Virus record (IMG/VR): IMGVR_UViG_3300007734_000567
Coordinates: 1-31,590 of that record
Length of the DNA: 31,590 nt
DNA from: a virus
Direction: 5' to 3' (one strand)
Shown: one piece after another, positions 21,101-28,751 of the stretch
Position numbering within the stretch: the first letter of the stretch is position 1
Layout of the letters: every line of letters begins with the position of its first letter
Program-made: the position numbers and the translations under genes
Notes under the pieces: model-generated
Seen by the model: only the letters and a program-made list of their open reading frames with translations
Database searches by the model: none
What the model was told of the DNA's origin: nothing

Positions 21101-22562
21101 CGGCGACAAAGTCTCCGCTGGCGTCCCGAGCCACAATTGCACTTGCAGTATTTGCTGATGCTGCCGTGGTAGCTGAGTTGCTGACTTTTAGGGCTGTGCC
21201 AATTGTTGCCAGTTTAGTGTCGTCAATTGCGGCAGATGCGTTTATGTCTGCGTTGACAATCACGCCTGCGGCTATTGCAGTGGCATTGCCAACAGACGTA
21301 ATGTCGCCCGTTAAATTAGCGTTGGTGGTGACATTGCTTGAAGTAAAAGACAATGCTGTGCCGGTAATGTTTGTTCCTACAAGCGCGGTAGGCGTGCCAA
21401 GATCAGGCGTAATTAAAGTTGGCGAAGTATCAACAACAAACTTTGTCCCTGTACCAGTTTGACTTGCAATTGATGTTACGTTGCCAACTGAAGTTATCGG
21501 CCCTGTCAAATTAGCGTTAGTTGAATTATTGCCATCCAATTTTTGAATAGCTTGTAATATTGAATCTGTAGCTGCGACTGTGCCTGCACCAGAAATGTAG
21601 CCCGTCAATACTTTTGCAATTACTGGCGCATTGGTCAACGTAGTGGCATTGCCAATTGACGTAATGTCGCCCGTCAAGTTTGCGTTAGTGATTACTGTAG
21701 CTGCATTGCCAACACTTGTAACCCCACCCGTTAGGTTTGCGTTGGTGACTACGGTAGTTGCATTGCCAACCGATGTGACCATCCCGGTTAGGTTTGCGTT
21801 AGTCGTGACGTTGCCAGCAGTTAAACCAGCCGCCGTGCCGGTGACATTTGTCATTACGCCAGATGCCGGTGTTCCAAGTGCTGGGGTAACAAGTGTCGGG
21901 CTAGTAGCAAACACGACAGCACCTGTGCCTGTCTCATCAGTAAGAGCAGCCGCTAAATTGGCGCTAGAAGGCGTTGCAAGGAAGGTCGCCACACCAGTGC
22001 CCAATCCGCTGATGCCGGTCGCTACGGGCAATCCTGTGGCGTTGGTAAGGGTGCCTGATGCAGGTGTCCCAAGCACTGGCGTGACTAGCGTTGGCGATGT
22101 TGACAAAACTGTGTTGCCAGTGCCTGTGCTTGTGCTGACTCCGGTGCCGCCGTTAACTACGGGAAGAATGCCAGTTATGTCGGCAGTAGACAGACTAATG
22201 GCGTCCCAGGCAGAATTAGTGCCGTCCGTCTGAAGATACTTGTTGGCATGAGTTGTCTGCACTGGCAACAAAGCATTGAATCCTGCATTTGCCGTAATTT
22301 GCCCAGTACCGCCAAGATTAACCGGCACTGTTAACAAGCTGATAGTTGAGCCAGAAATATTGATAGGCGTGGTTGCGTTGTACTGGATAACGCCCACAGG
22401 TCCAACTGTTTGAGTCGTGCCGTTGGTGTAGGTAATGAGCAAATAATTTGCTTGATTGATGACAACCAGCGAAATGCTTGCAATGCCAACCCCTGCTACG
22501 CCGCGATCTAAACTGACGGTGACATTGTTGCCGTCTACTACAGTGACTTGCATATTTGCCAT
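18156..22562 (-). CDS. Tail fiber / receptor-binding protein, DGR target
   Basis: 1468 aa. A short N-terminal attachment region (MANMQVTVVDGNNVTVSLDR) is followed by a long Thr/Gly/Asn/Ala-rich repetitive shaft with units like NANLTGxITSVGNAT, TSPTLVTPxLGTPxSG and PVxNGGTG. The last ~250 residues are a C-type-lectin/FGE-like domain (GTGWRQVDVYLAWAVELLFL; YRGIENWYGNCWNWVDG; GWRVAFFGG; IGARLAF), the fold typical of DGR targets. The variable repeat is its extreme C-terminus, so the ligand-binding surface is hypervariable. ATG 22562 has AAGGGG upstream. Followed immediately by the TR and RT. Confidence 0.92.
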   Translation of the reverse strand: MANMQVTVVDGNNVTVSLDRGVAGVGIASISLVVINQANYLLITYTNGTTQTVGPVGVIQYNATTPINISGSTISLLTVPVNLGGTGQITANAGFNALLPVQTTHANKYLQTDGTNSAWDAISLSTADITGILPVVNGGTGVSTSTGTGNTVLSTSPTLVTPVLGTPASGTLTNATGLPVATGISGLGTGVATFLATPSSANLAAALTDETGTGAVVFATSPTLVTPALGTPASGVMTNVTGTAAGLTAGNVTTNANLTGMVTSVGNATTVVTNANLTGGVTSVGNAATVITNANLTGDITSIGNATTLTNAPVIAKVLTGYISGAGTVAATDSILQAIQKLDGNNSTNANLTGPITSVGNVTSIASQTGTGTKFVVDTSPTLITPDLGTPTALVGTNITGTALSFTSSNVTTNANLTGDITSVGNATAIAAGVIVNADINASAAIDDTKLATIGTALKVSNSATTAASANTASAIVARDASGDFVAGTVTAALTGNASTATTLATGRTIAITGDLAYTSPSFDGSANVTAAGTLATVATAGVTGSSTAIPVVTINAKGLTTSITTAAVIAPAGTLSGSTLAAGVTGSSLTSLGTIANLSVTAGTISTTPSASTDIANKDYVDTVAQGLDPKASCVAATTANITLSGTQTIDGVALIAADRCLVKNQTAPADNGIYVVAAGAWARSADMDAWAEVPGAFAFIEQGTTLADTGWVCTSNAGGTLGTTAITFVQFAGAGSYTASTGLTLTGTAFSLTVPVTVALGGTNATSAGIAAFNNISGFTAAGATGTTSTNLVFSTSPTLVTPDLGTPSALIGTNITGTAAGLTAGNVTTNANLTGAITSTGNATLLGSFSSANLAGALTDETGTGSAVFATSPTLVTPILGTPTSVTLTNATGLPLTTGVTGTLPVANGGTGLTAGTSGGVLAYTAAGTLASSAALAASALVIGGGAGAAPSTTTTGTGVVTALGVNTGSAGAFVVNGGALGTPSSGTATNLTGLPVSTGVSGLGTGVATFLATPSSANLRSALTDETGTGSAVFATSPTLVTPALGVATATSLQGIIGNVTPAAGTFTTLSATSLTVAQSVSWTQSTDTYSGGGVTDVHTSMRRCVVFDNGAVNYYLDPTNSALNANGNASVLTGADGQVMVEIPAFYVKFTAGSTRTWSISLFPVSGYALHPAFFKNGEFVPYRYIGAYDACVNSTGTTYESGLNYDNNWTSGQIWSTDITPKLSSVSGIYPAVGVTRANCRTLAANRGTGWRQVDVYLAWAVELLFLVEYGTFRTQQNIGDGNVAVSGAYNAPSSGTQTDSPHSIAGKSNSIGNASTNTTTGASSGTRDTAFMSYRGIENWYGNCWNWVDGYNINSNQAFVSNTNTNFADDTSTNYVSIGAAMVATDGYVTNCQQEPYAFLPSAVGGSSSTYWADYYYQNSGWRVAFFGGDADDGAGAGGFCWFLSYDSSGLNRVIGARLAF
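18163..18285 (-). repeat. DGR variable repeat (VR) in the fiber C-terminus
   Basis: Last ~42 codons of the fiber gene (residues about 1426-1467). Relative to the template it carries 25 substitutions: 18 A to G, 6 A to T and 1 A to C on the coding strand. These change 18 amino acids, for example Asn to Asp, Gly, Phe, Ser, Tyr and Val. The 3' border CCTCGC, shared by both copies just before the stop, is the candidate initiation-of-mutagenic-homing end. No second variable copy was found in the window. Confidence 0.97.
19380..22240 (-). repeat. Degenerate modular repeats in the fiber shaft
   Basis: The shaft is built from interspersed imperfect repeats. I count six copies of NANLTG-(x)2-TS-xGNxT and six of TSPTL(V/I)TPxLG, plus several 'xxNGGTG' units. 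The DNA repeats are similar but not identical, allowing unequal recombination and shaft-length change. The same codon pattern leaves long spurious antisense open frames. Confidence 0.75.
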
Positions 22563-22574
22563 GATTTTTTCCCC

Positions 22575-23072
22575 TTAGATTTTAATAATGCCGTCTGAAC
22601 GTACCAAAAACATTAAGAAAATGATGTTGTCCTCGGCAGGCGTAGGCGAGTTAGCGGGGAATGAAATCTTAATGCGTCCAGAAAAGCAAACTGGATTAGT
22701 AACATCAATGCCCAATTCGGCATCAGTAGTCAGCAGCCCCCAGGTAGAGTCATCAATCGTAATTGTGAATGAGCCTGCCGCTGTGACAATGTTGCTAACA
22801 GTCAATGCGACTGCGGTGGGCGGCGGCGTGAAGTTGCCAATGTCAAAAACAAGCCCGTTGCGGGTGTCAATTAGATTGGTGACAGTGCGCCGCAGAATTT
22901 GTGCGTTGATGGTAACGCCGGTTAAATCTACGGGTTGTTGGACGCCTGCTGAGTCTGCTGCTGTGAGCGTCAGGTTCCAATAAGTCTGTTGGTTGTAGAC
23001 TAACTCGCCAGCGATAACGGGATTGTCAAACCCCGATACCTGCGAGATCGTATTTTTAGAAAATTTAGCCAA
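22575..23072 (-). CDS. Phage tail-associated structural protein
   Basis: 165 aa, beta-rich, acidic, without membrane segments. It starts at TTG 23072 (MAKFSKNTISQVSGFDNPVI) with AGGGG eight bases upstream and no in-frame ATG nearby. Segments such as GELVYNQQTYWNLTLTAADS and VDLTGVTINAQILRR look like a small jelly-roll or Ig-like baseplate/fiber accessory domain. It lies between the collar-domain protein and the fiber, so a role in attaching fibers is likely. Family not securely named. Confidence 0.65.
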   Translation of the reverse strand: MAKFSKNTISQVSGFDNPVIAGELVYNQQTYWNLTLTAADSAGVQQPVDLTGVTINAQILRRTVTNLIDTRNGLVFDIGNFTPPPTAVALTVSNIVTAAGSFTITIDDSTWGLLTTDAELGIDVTNPVCFSGRIKISFPANSPTPAEDNIIFLMFLVRSDGIIKI

Positions 23073-23133
23073 GATGTTCCCCTAACACGGGTGGTGACGC
23101 TCCCCGCTGACTCGCAGGGCTACGATTCTTGTC

Positions 23134-23712
23134 TTATGACTTCATAATATAGCACAGTGCATAGTACGGCGGCAGGTTTGCATTGGTTCCGCTGCTGCCT
23201 TCAGTGCTGTTAGCTACGGATATGCTTGTCACTGCTGTACTTGTTGCAGGAGTATTTGCCAAATTACCAGACCCGCGCAAAGGCGAACTGCCGACTAAAC
23301 TATCTCCCACCAATTGAATAGTATGACTGTGGCCTGGGTCTGTAACAGTTGCTGTGTGTGTGTGGCTTACGACAATCGCATTGGCAGAGCCGCCAGAGGC
23401 AGCAACCGCATAAGTTGACCCTGCGCCAACAATAAATCTATCCCGCAAATCAGGCGTGCTGTTTGAGCCGTTACACAATAACCAGCCGGTTGGTATGCTA
23501 GCTTGTGAGCCTGACCAAATAATTATGCCTCCTGATGGCACTGAGTAAACGGCTTGAGCAACGTCTAGGTTAGTTCTGGCTGTTGCTGCCGTTGTTGCAG
23601 CTGTACCGCCATTAGCAATTGGCACGGCCCCCACTAAGCCATCGGTAGCATCTAACTGACCCGAGGTGTTGAGGTTGTTGGCTAGTTGTCCTAAATTGAA
23701 GGCTTGCGTCAT
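23134..23712 (-). CDS. Tail collar-domain protein
   Basis: 192 aa. The N-terminus has the fiber-like VGAVPIANGGTAATTAATAR unit. The C-terminal ~110 residues are a phage tail collar (MdpB-like) domain: PSGGIIIWSGSQASIPTGWL, LCNGSNSTPDLRDRFIVGAG, the His-rich VSHTHTATVTDPGHSHTI, and the ending NLPPYYALCYIMK. Such domains form knob-like tips or collars on tail fibers, with the His residues binding metal in related proteins. ATG 23712 overlaps the J stop (TAATG). Confidence 0.85.
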   Translation of the reverse strand: MTQAFNLGQLANNLNTSGQLDATDGLVGAVPIANGGTAATTAATARTNLDVAQAVYSVPSGGIIIWSGSQASIPTGWLLCNGSNSTPDLRDRFIVGAGSTYAVAASGGSANAIVVSHTHTATVTDPGHSHTIQLVGDSLVGSSPLRGSGNLANTPATSTAVTSISVANSTEGSSGTNANLPPYYALCYIMKS

Positions 23713-26700
23713 TATGCGGCTCCATCTCTTGCAAATGTTTGCTGGTTTAACAAAGTGTAATTATTTGGAATTGCTGTAACCAAATTATAATTTGCTGCGC
23801 TGGCGGTGTAATCGTAAGTCTTGGCAAGAATAACCCCGTTTGCGTAGATTTCCATTGCTAATGGATTGCTTGGAAATGTGTAGGTAATAGCGCCATTTAC
23901 AGAATATGCCACGCTGTTGGTTACGTTGCTTGCAGGCACGTTGTAATTATTTGGTGCGTAAAGAATAATTGTTATTTTGCCAGTGACTGCGCCCGGAAAA
24001 CCAACAATTGCAGGGCCATCTAAATCGTAATCAACCTCGCTGAATTGCACGCCGTTGACGTAGATTGATTCAAACCCGTTTTGAATTGTAATTGTTGTCG
24101 GTGTGTAAGTTGTTACAGCAGTAACGTCTGCGCTGTAACGTGTCCAAGGCCGGTAAGTTGATGCGGCGGCTCTGTAGCGGAAAACATTGTCATTGATTGC
24201 CGCGCCTGCAATTGTTCCTGTAAATGTTATGACTTTGGTGCTTGTGTTTATTGTGCTGACGGTGTAAGTTGTTGGGGTGCCAACATTTGTAAATGTTAAT
24301 AACTCTCCAGCCAAAATATCCTGATAAGGTTGGTCAGCATAGGTAATGGTTGTGGAAGTGACAGCAGTAATTGTCAATCCTAAATCTTCATAATAAACTG
24401 ATGTGCTAACTGCCCTCATGTTTATGATAATGACAGTATCATTTAATGTACAACCTGTTCCCAAGACTACAGTTGTGCTTGTCTCGGTGTATTCTGTTGT
24501 ATCAAGCAGCAAGCCGTTTTTAAATACTAAAACATCGCCCACAATATGAGTTACAGAAAATGTTGTTTGCGCTGCCGTAGCTTGAAATGTTGACTCAGTG
24601 TAGTAAAAACTATCAGGCGAAGTAAACCCTACTACTCGCCCAAATACATCAATTGTCAATGTAGCGGCGGCAAAATTCTTAGAGTAAACGCCTGCGCCAA
24701 AATTTAAGAATTGAGCTAGTTTTACCACCATTGTGCCGTTGGTGTTATTTGTAACGGAAACAATGCCGTCTTGCTGTGAAACAGCCGTTGTTCCAACAAT
24801 TGTCAATTGCCCTGTTCTGATGTCTAAATCAATACTATTGATGCCGTCTTCTAATCCTAGCCATATTGTTGGGTCATAAACTGCTGTGTTAGTTGGGACA
24901 AAGGCAGCGTTAAGATTTACAAATGACGCTTCTCCAACTTCAAAACTGAATTTGCGATTGCCTCGATTTACATACAACAAATATTTATCAGTCGAAAAAT
25001 TAGAAGATGCTTGATACCAAGTGTAGTCCGATGCGTTTGAACTGCCAGTAGAGCTAGGCGTGTTTTGCAGGCCATAGTACGCTTTGTTTCTTGGGTTAGT
25101 TGTAAAGCCTGTCCCCACTAAATCGTTGCCATAACGCACATTGATGTATCGCTCGGTATATTGAAAAGTGGTTGGACGCCATTGCAAAACTGATGATGCT
25201 ACAGAATATTGGCTGGTTGCAATACCATTTACAAGACGAGCAAACAGATACCAATTGCCACCAGGCAATGTGGCCGAGATTGTGGGCAGTGATTGGCTTG
25301 GAGAAATAGGCACGCCGTTGCTTGGAACTTGCGTAAACCCCAACAAATACAGTTGACTTGGCGTTGGGCTGGCAAATGCCGAATACCATATTTCTGCAAC
25401 AGTTACAAAACTGGCGGTCCCAACATACGGTTGCACTGTGATTGTCGGCACTGCCGCTGATGGGTAACTGGCGGTGACTGTTGGCGCAGGCACTACTCCA
25501 AAAAATGACGGGTCTGTGATTGCGGTATTTGGTGCTGGGCTGTACTGAACTATGGTGGCATTGTCATAGACGGCGGCGTTGTATTCGTTTAGTTCCAGAC
25601 TTGCGCCCAAATTGCCGTCAGGCAGTGATACCTCGCTAACCTTCATCACCCTAAACAATTTTGCAGACCAGCCGTAACTGGTGTTTGTGATGGATACCAC
25701 ATCGCCAGCGTCTAACTGGATGGCTGGGTAAGCTGCATTAATGCCGACAATCAAATCTTCTCTGGCTTGCTCAAGCACCCGGTTTGCCAAGTAGCTGACT
25801 TGGACAGACTCATTTATTAAATCAAAATTGCATGAAAATTTATTGATTGGTTCGTTAGCGTAAAGCAGGTTTGACGGTGTTTCAAGATAAACCAAATCTC
25901 GTTGGTCACGGTTTAATTTATTGGGAAATTGCGCTTCAATTTGATTAATTGAGTTTGTAATATCTGTCAGGCTAACTTTTATGTCACCAATAATATTGGT
26001 GTCGTCAAAAGCGTATGCGGTGCTTTCCGCTTTGTTAATTACAATTGACCACTGCCCGGACGCTGCGTTATAAGCGTTCCAGCTATCGCAGGCCAGCATG
26101 ATGCGGTCAATGTTGGCAAGTACATTTTGCCCTGTATCCAACACGCCGTTAATTCGGTATCTGGCTTGAGTTGCAGGGTTGCCGTTGCTGTCGGTAAAAG
26201 TGATTGTTTGGTCTGCGTAGGTGTTAAGCGCAGTTGCAGATGCAGTATCAATTAACCCTGCTGCCATGCCGCCGCCGTAGACTTCATTGCCTAAATAATC
26301 GGCCCACACATCTCCTGGCTTGGCTGCGCCTGTGCCGTTTAGATTTTGCGTAACGTTGAACGTGATGGCCTGTAGATTTGTGGTGCCTGCGTCCTGGTTG
26401 TAGTTTAGCTTTACGATTGCAAACGCCAAGCCATTCATTTGTCGGACGGCAGCAGGCCAGCGTTCCGCTGAAATAATGTCTGCGCCGCCCATTGCGGTAT
26501 TTGGTGCAGTACCTGTAATGGTCGTGATGGCACCCGCATCAGTTGATGTGTACAAATTGATATAAAGATAACCGCTGATTTTTGTGTCTACATTTCCAGC
26601 GCCGTCTGTCAAGCTAACAACTTTGGTTAAATCTGAGGCATCAAAAGTCACCAAACGGTCGCCGTAGTAAAACTTGGTGCGATCAAAAGTGAATTGACCA

Positions 26701-27008
26701 TTAGGGCTAATGCTGCTGATTGCCAGCACGTAGTACATAGATTGCTGGTCAATTGTTAGCACTGCGTCCACAAATGTGCCGCCCATGTATGCGCTGCCGT
26801 ATACGATTGGCAAACTGTTAGTAGTGTTTGGTGCTACCTGTTGCCTGACGCCTTGATCTACTGGTTTATTTGCTGTTGGGTCATTTGGGGCAAAAATTCG
26901 ATTAACAACGTAGCTAACGGCAAAATTAACTGCAAATGTTGATATTGCTAAAGCCGCAGCGCCACCTCCTAATAAAGCTGCTCCAGCCGCAATAATTGTT
27001 GCTACCAT
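23712..27008 (-). CDS. Tail tip / host specificity protein J-like
   Basis: 1098 aa, the large tail tip protein. Residues ~5-35 are an Ala/Gly-rich hydrophobic segment (IIAAGAALLGGGAAALAIST) followed by NRIFAPNDPTANKPVDQGV, as in many J-like proteins. Next come VRQQVAPNTTNSLPIVYGSA and a central domain (RYRINGVLDTGQNVLANIDR; VVSITNTSYGWSAKLFRVMK) typical of the J/gp27-like tail hub (PF13550-type). The C-terminal half is beta-rich and repetitive (YTETSTTVVL, QFSEVDYDL), like receptor-facing domains. ATG 27008 is preferred over TTG 27011 and overlaps the preceding TGA. Confidence 0.85.
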   Translation of the reverse strand: MVATIIAAGAALLGGGAAALAISTFAVNFAVSYVVNRIFAPNDPTANKPVDQGVRQQVAPNTTNSLPIVYGSAYMGGTFVDAVLTIDQQSMYYVLAISSISPNGQFTFDRTKFYYGDRLVTFDASDLTKVVSLTDGAGNVDTKISGYLYINLYTSTDAGAITTITGTAPNTAMGGADIISAERWPAAVRQMNGLAFAIVKLNYNQDAGTTNLQAITFNVTQNLNGTGAAKPGDVWADYLGNEVYGGGMAAGLIDTASATALNTYADQTITFTDSNGNPATQARYRINGVLDTGQNVLANIDRIMLACDSWNAYNAASGQWSIVINKAESTAYAFDDTNIIGDIKVSLTDITNSINQIEAQFPNKLNRDQRDLVYLETPSNLLYANEPINKFSCNFDLINESVQVSYLANRVLEQAREDLIVGINAAYPAIQLDAGDVVSITNTSYGWSAKLFRVMKVSEVSLPDGNLGASLELNEYNAAVYDNATIVQYSPAPNTAITDPSFFGVVPAPTVTASYPSAAVPTITVQPYVGTASFVTVAEIWYSAFASPTPSQLYLLGFTQVPSNGVPISPSQSLPTISATLPGGNWYLFARLVNGIATSQYSVASSVLQWRPTTFQYTERYINVRYGNDLVGTGFTTNPRNKAYYGLQNTPSSTGSSNASDYTWYQASSNFSTDKYLLYVNRGNRKFSFEVGEASFVNLNAAFVPTNTAVYDPTIWLGLEDGINSIDLDIRTGQLTIVGTTAVSQQDGIVSVTNNTNGTMVVKLAQFLNFGAGVYSKNFAAATLTIDVFGRVVGFTSPDSFYYTESTFQATAAQTTFSVTHIVGDVLVFKNGLLLDTTEYTETSTTVVLGTGCTLNDTVIIINMRAVSTSVYYEDLGLTITAVTSTTITYADQPYQDILAGELLTFTNVGTPTTYTVSTINTSTKVITFTGTIAGAAINDNVFRYRAAASTYRPWTRYSADVTAVTTYTPTTITIQNGFESIYVNGVQFSEVDYDLDGPAIVGFPGAVTGKITIILYAPNNYNVPASNVTNSVAYSVNGAITYTFPSNPLAMEIYANGVILAKTYDYTASAANYNLVTAIPNNYTLLNQQTFARDGAA

Positions 27009-27457
27009 CAATGCACCCTAAAAAATGTTGCTTGCATGGGGCTGTAGCCTCGTTTGGTGTAATCAATCCATGAGTTGTTTGCCATGACTGCGGTTACTGC
27101 AACATCAATGCGTCCATCGTCAATTAAATCTGTAGCCAGGCGATCAAATTCTTTCCAGAGCCTGCCGCCCACAGTGCCATTACGATGCTCGGGTTTAACC
27201 CACCACGCCAGTTCATGCAGTTCGTAGACTTCTGGACACCAGACGTTTGTGGTAATCAGTGCAGCAATAAACCCTCTTGATTCATTGTCGATCAGCACAA
27301 ATCCACGCCCTGCCATCATTTGCGTCATTAAATTAGCAACGTGCGTTTCATCATGGGCTGCTGCTGCTTGCAGGGCTGGCACAGGCGTCTGCGTGCTGTA
27401 GTCCCGCATCATTTGCAGCAACTGAGGCATATCGTGTTTGTTGGCTTCACGAATCAT
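27008..27457 (-). CDS. GNAT-family N-acetyltransferase in the tail operon
   Basis: 149 aa. The GNAT acetyl-CoA-binding motif A is seen in ELAWWVKPEHRNGTVGGRLW (R/Q-x-x-G-x-G/A pattern), after the usual N-terminal REANKHDMPQLLQMMRDYS. A motif B-like end, MANNSWIDYTKRGYSPMQAT, follows. Transfers an acetyl group from acetyl-CoA to an amine; the substrate is unknown. It sits between the tail hub genes with one-base start/stop overlaps, a position also seen in other phages, so it may act on a virion protein or host target. ATG 27457 is preferred over the adjacent TTG. Confidence 0.8.
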   Translation of the reverse strand: MIREANKHDMPQLLQMMRDYSTQTPVPALQAAAAHDETHVANLMTQMMAGRGFVLIDNESRGFIAALITTNVWCPEVYELHELAWWVKPEHRNGTVGGRLWKEFDRLATDLIDDGRIDVAVTAVMANNSWIDYTKRGYSPMQATFFRVH

Positions 27458-28104
27458 CAATTTATTCCTGGTGATTCAAAAGTCGTTTGAGCGTTTGAGG
27501 TATTGCTGCTGACTGTGGCTGATTGCGGTGGTTTGCCAAAGTCAAAATACGTGGCTGCAATCGCCGGGACACGGTTCATGCTAGTGTCGCTAGGGTAGAT
27601 AAAATTCCACGCCTTGGGAGTCGTTTTAATGCCCTGAATGCGGTTTTCTAGAATGGTCCGAAAGCTGGCGCAGGTTATGCCAACCGTGGCGATGCGTGTT
27701 CGCAATTGATCGTTAAAATCTTCAGTGATTGAACAATTGCTGACAATGCCAGAGTAGCGTTTAAAAAACTGCTGGCTTGGGCTAGTAATGATTTGATTGT
27801 TGCTGTCTAAGAATCCACGCCATACGTCAATGTTGCTGCCCTTGATGTTGGCGGCAAGCACAACGGCAATGTTAGTGCCGTCCACGCCTGTGAGCGATAT
27901 TGCTAGGTCGGCGCTGTTGGCTTTAATGCTACGGTCAATGGCGCTGATGGATAGCAGACTTCCCAGGTTGCTAAACGTCATCCCATCCACGGTAATTGCT
28001 GCTGCCGCATTGCAAAAATAATAGGTTGCCGTGCTGGTAATAAGCCGTATAAATTCGGCTTGAATGATGGATGGGCTGCTCAGTGCAGCCATTGCGGTGG
28101 TCAT
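27457..28104 (-). CDS. Tail protein, DUF2163-like distal tail component
   Basis: 215 aa. The N-terminus IIQAEFIRLITSTATYYFCN, then a 'SNLGSLLSIS...SADLAISLTGVD' pattern and FKRYSGIVSNCSITEDFNDQ, resemble the N-terminal beta domain of DUF2163/BR0599-type tail proteins found upstream of J in siphoviruses. No enzyme motif. ATGA overlap with the preceding gene. Likely part of the tail tip complex between the distal tail protein and J. Confidence 0.7.
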   Translation of the reverse strand: MTTAMAALSSPSIIQAEFIRLITSTATYYFCNAAAAITVDGMTFSNLGSLLSISAIDRSIKANSADLAISLTGVDGTNIAVVLAANIKGSNIDVWRGFLDSNNQIITSPSQQFFKRYSGIVSNCSITEDFNDQLRTRIATVGITCASFRTILENRIQGIKTTPKAWNFIYPSDTSMNRVPAIAATYFDFGKPPQSATVSSNTSNAQTTFESPGIN

Positions 28105-28751
28105 CCTGTAATGTCCTCAATAAACACAAAGTCCCCGTCCCACTGCACAAATGCGCCAGAGGTCATTGGGTTGAGTGTGTACGTGGGACATTGTGCCGCC
28201 AGCAAATAAAACGTGCAGGCCGAGCCGACTGCTGTCAAGGTGCCTGTCGTGGGCGTGCCAATTACTGGGCGGTGCAGAGTTACGCTGACAGTTGAGCCGC
28301 CACCACGCAAAACCTCTGCTGTGACTTTGTACGGGTAAACCCCAAGCTGTAAAAAATCGCCTGCCGCAAACACCACTGTGCCTGCCGATACGCTTGGCAG
28401 GTTGCCGACAGTAATTGTGGTTGCGTTGGCGGCTGGCACTGCGGCAAGGGTTAAAGCTGCTGCCTGCCCACTGGTCAAGCCGCCTTTGTAATCATCAAAC
28501 CAACTTAACAAGCTACTGGCAAAAGTAATTGTCTCGGGCAGTTGGCGGTCTTTGTTGTCAATGGCTTGAATAACGCCACGCACTTGCGGGTAGTACAAAT
28601 ATGCGTGCGGTTTAACGGTAAATGACCACGGCACAGATGTTAGGTATTCTGCCACTCGCACCTGGCCTGATCTGCTAACCTGCTGCCCAACGGTGCGCCG
28701 ATTCTGAACGCTGATGCTTTGGCTGATTTCAAAAATGGTTTGAAAACTCAT
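28101..28751 (-). CDS. Distal tail / baseplate protein
   Basis: 216 aa, beta-rich. It begins MSFQTIFEISQSISVQNRRT and contains SFTVKPHAYLYYPQVRGVIQ and a central FAAGDFLQLGVYPYKVTAEV-like segment, with a conserved-looking 'WDGDFVFIEDITG' end. The place immediately after the tape measure gene is that of the distal tail protein, on which the tip assembles. Coupled by ATGA at both ends. The exact family is not recognised by motif alone. Confidence 0.7.
   Translation of the reverse strand: MSFQTIFEISQSISVQNRRTVGQQVSRSGQVRVAEYLTSVPWSFTVKPHAYLYYPQVRGVIQAIDNKDRQLPETITFASSLLSWFDDYKGGLTSGQAAALTLAAVPAANATTITVGNLPSVSAGTVVFAAGDFLQLGVYPYKVTAEVLRGGGSTVSVTLHRPVIGTPTTGTLTAVGSACTFYLLAAQCPTYTLNPMTSGAFVQWDGDFVFIEDITG

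Noticed and set aside
19348-22233. Five long plus-strand open frames antisense to the fiber gene, Val/Pro/Ala-rich
   Set aside because: They mirror the Thr/Gly/Asn/Ala codon repeats of the fiber and have no ribosome sites or recognisable domains.
23134-23712. Second DGR variable region in the collar-domain protein
   Set aside because: Its C-terminus has no similarity to the template repeat.
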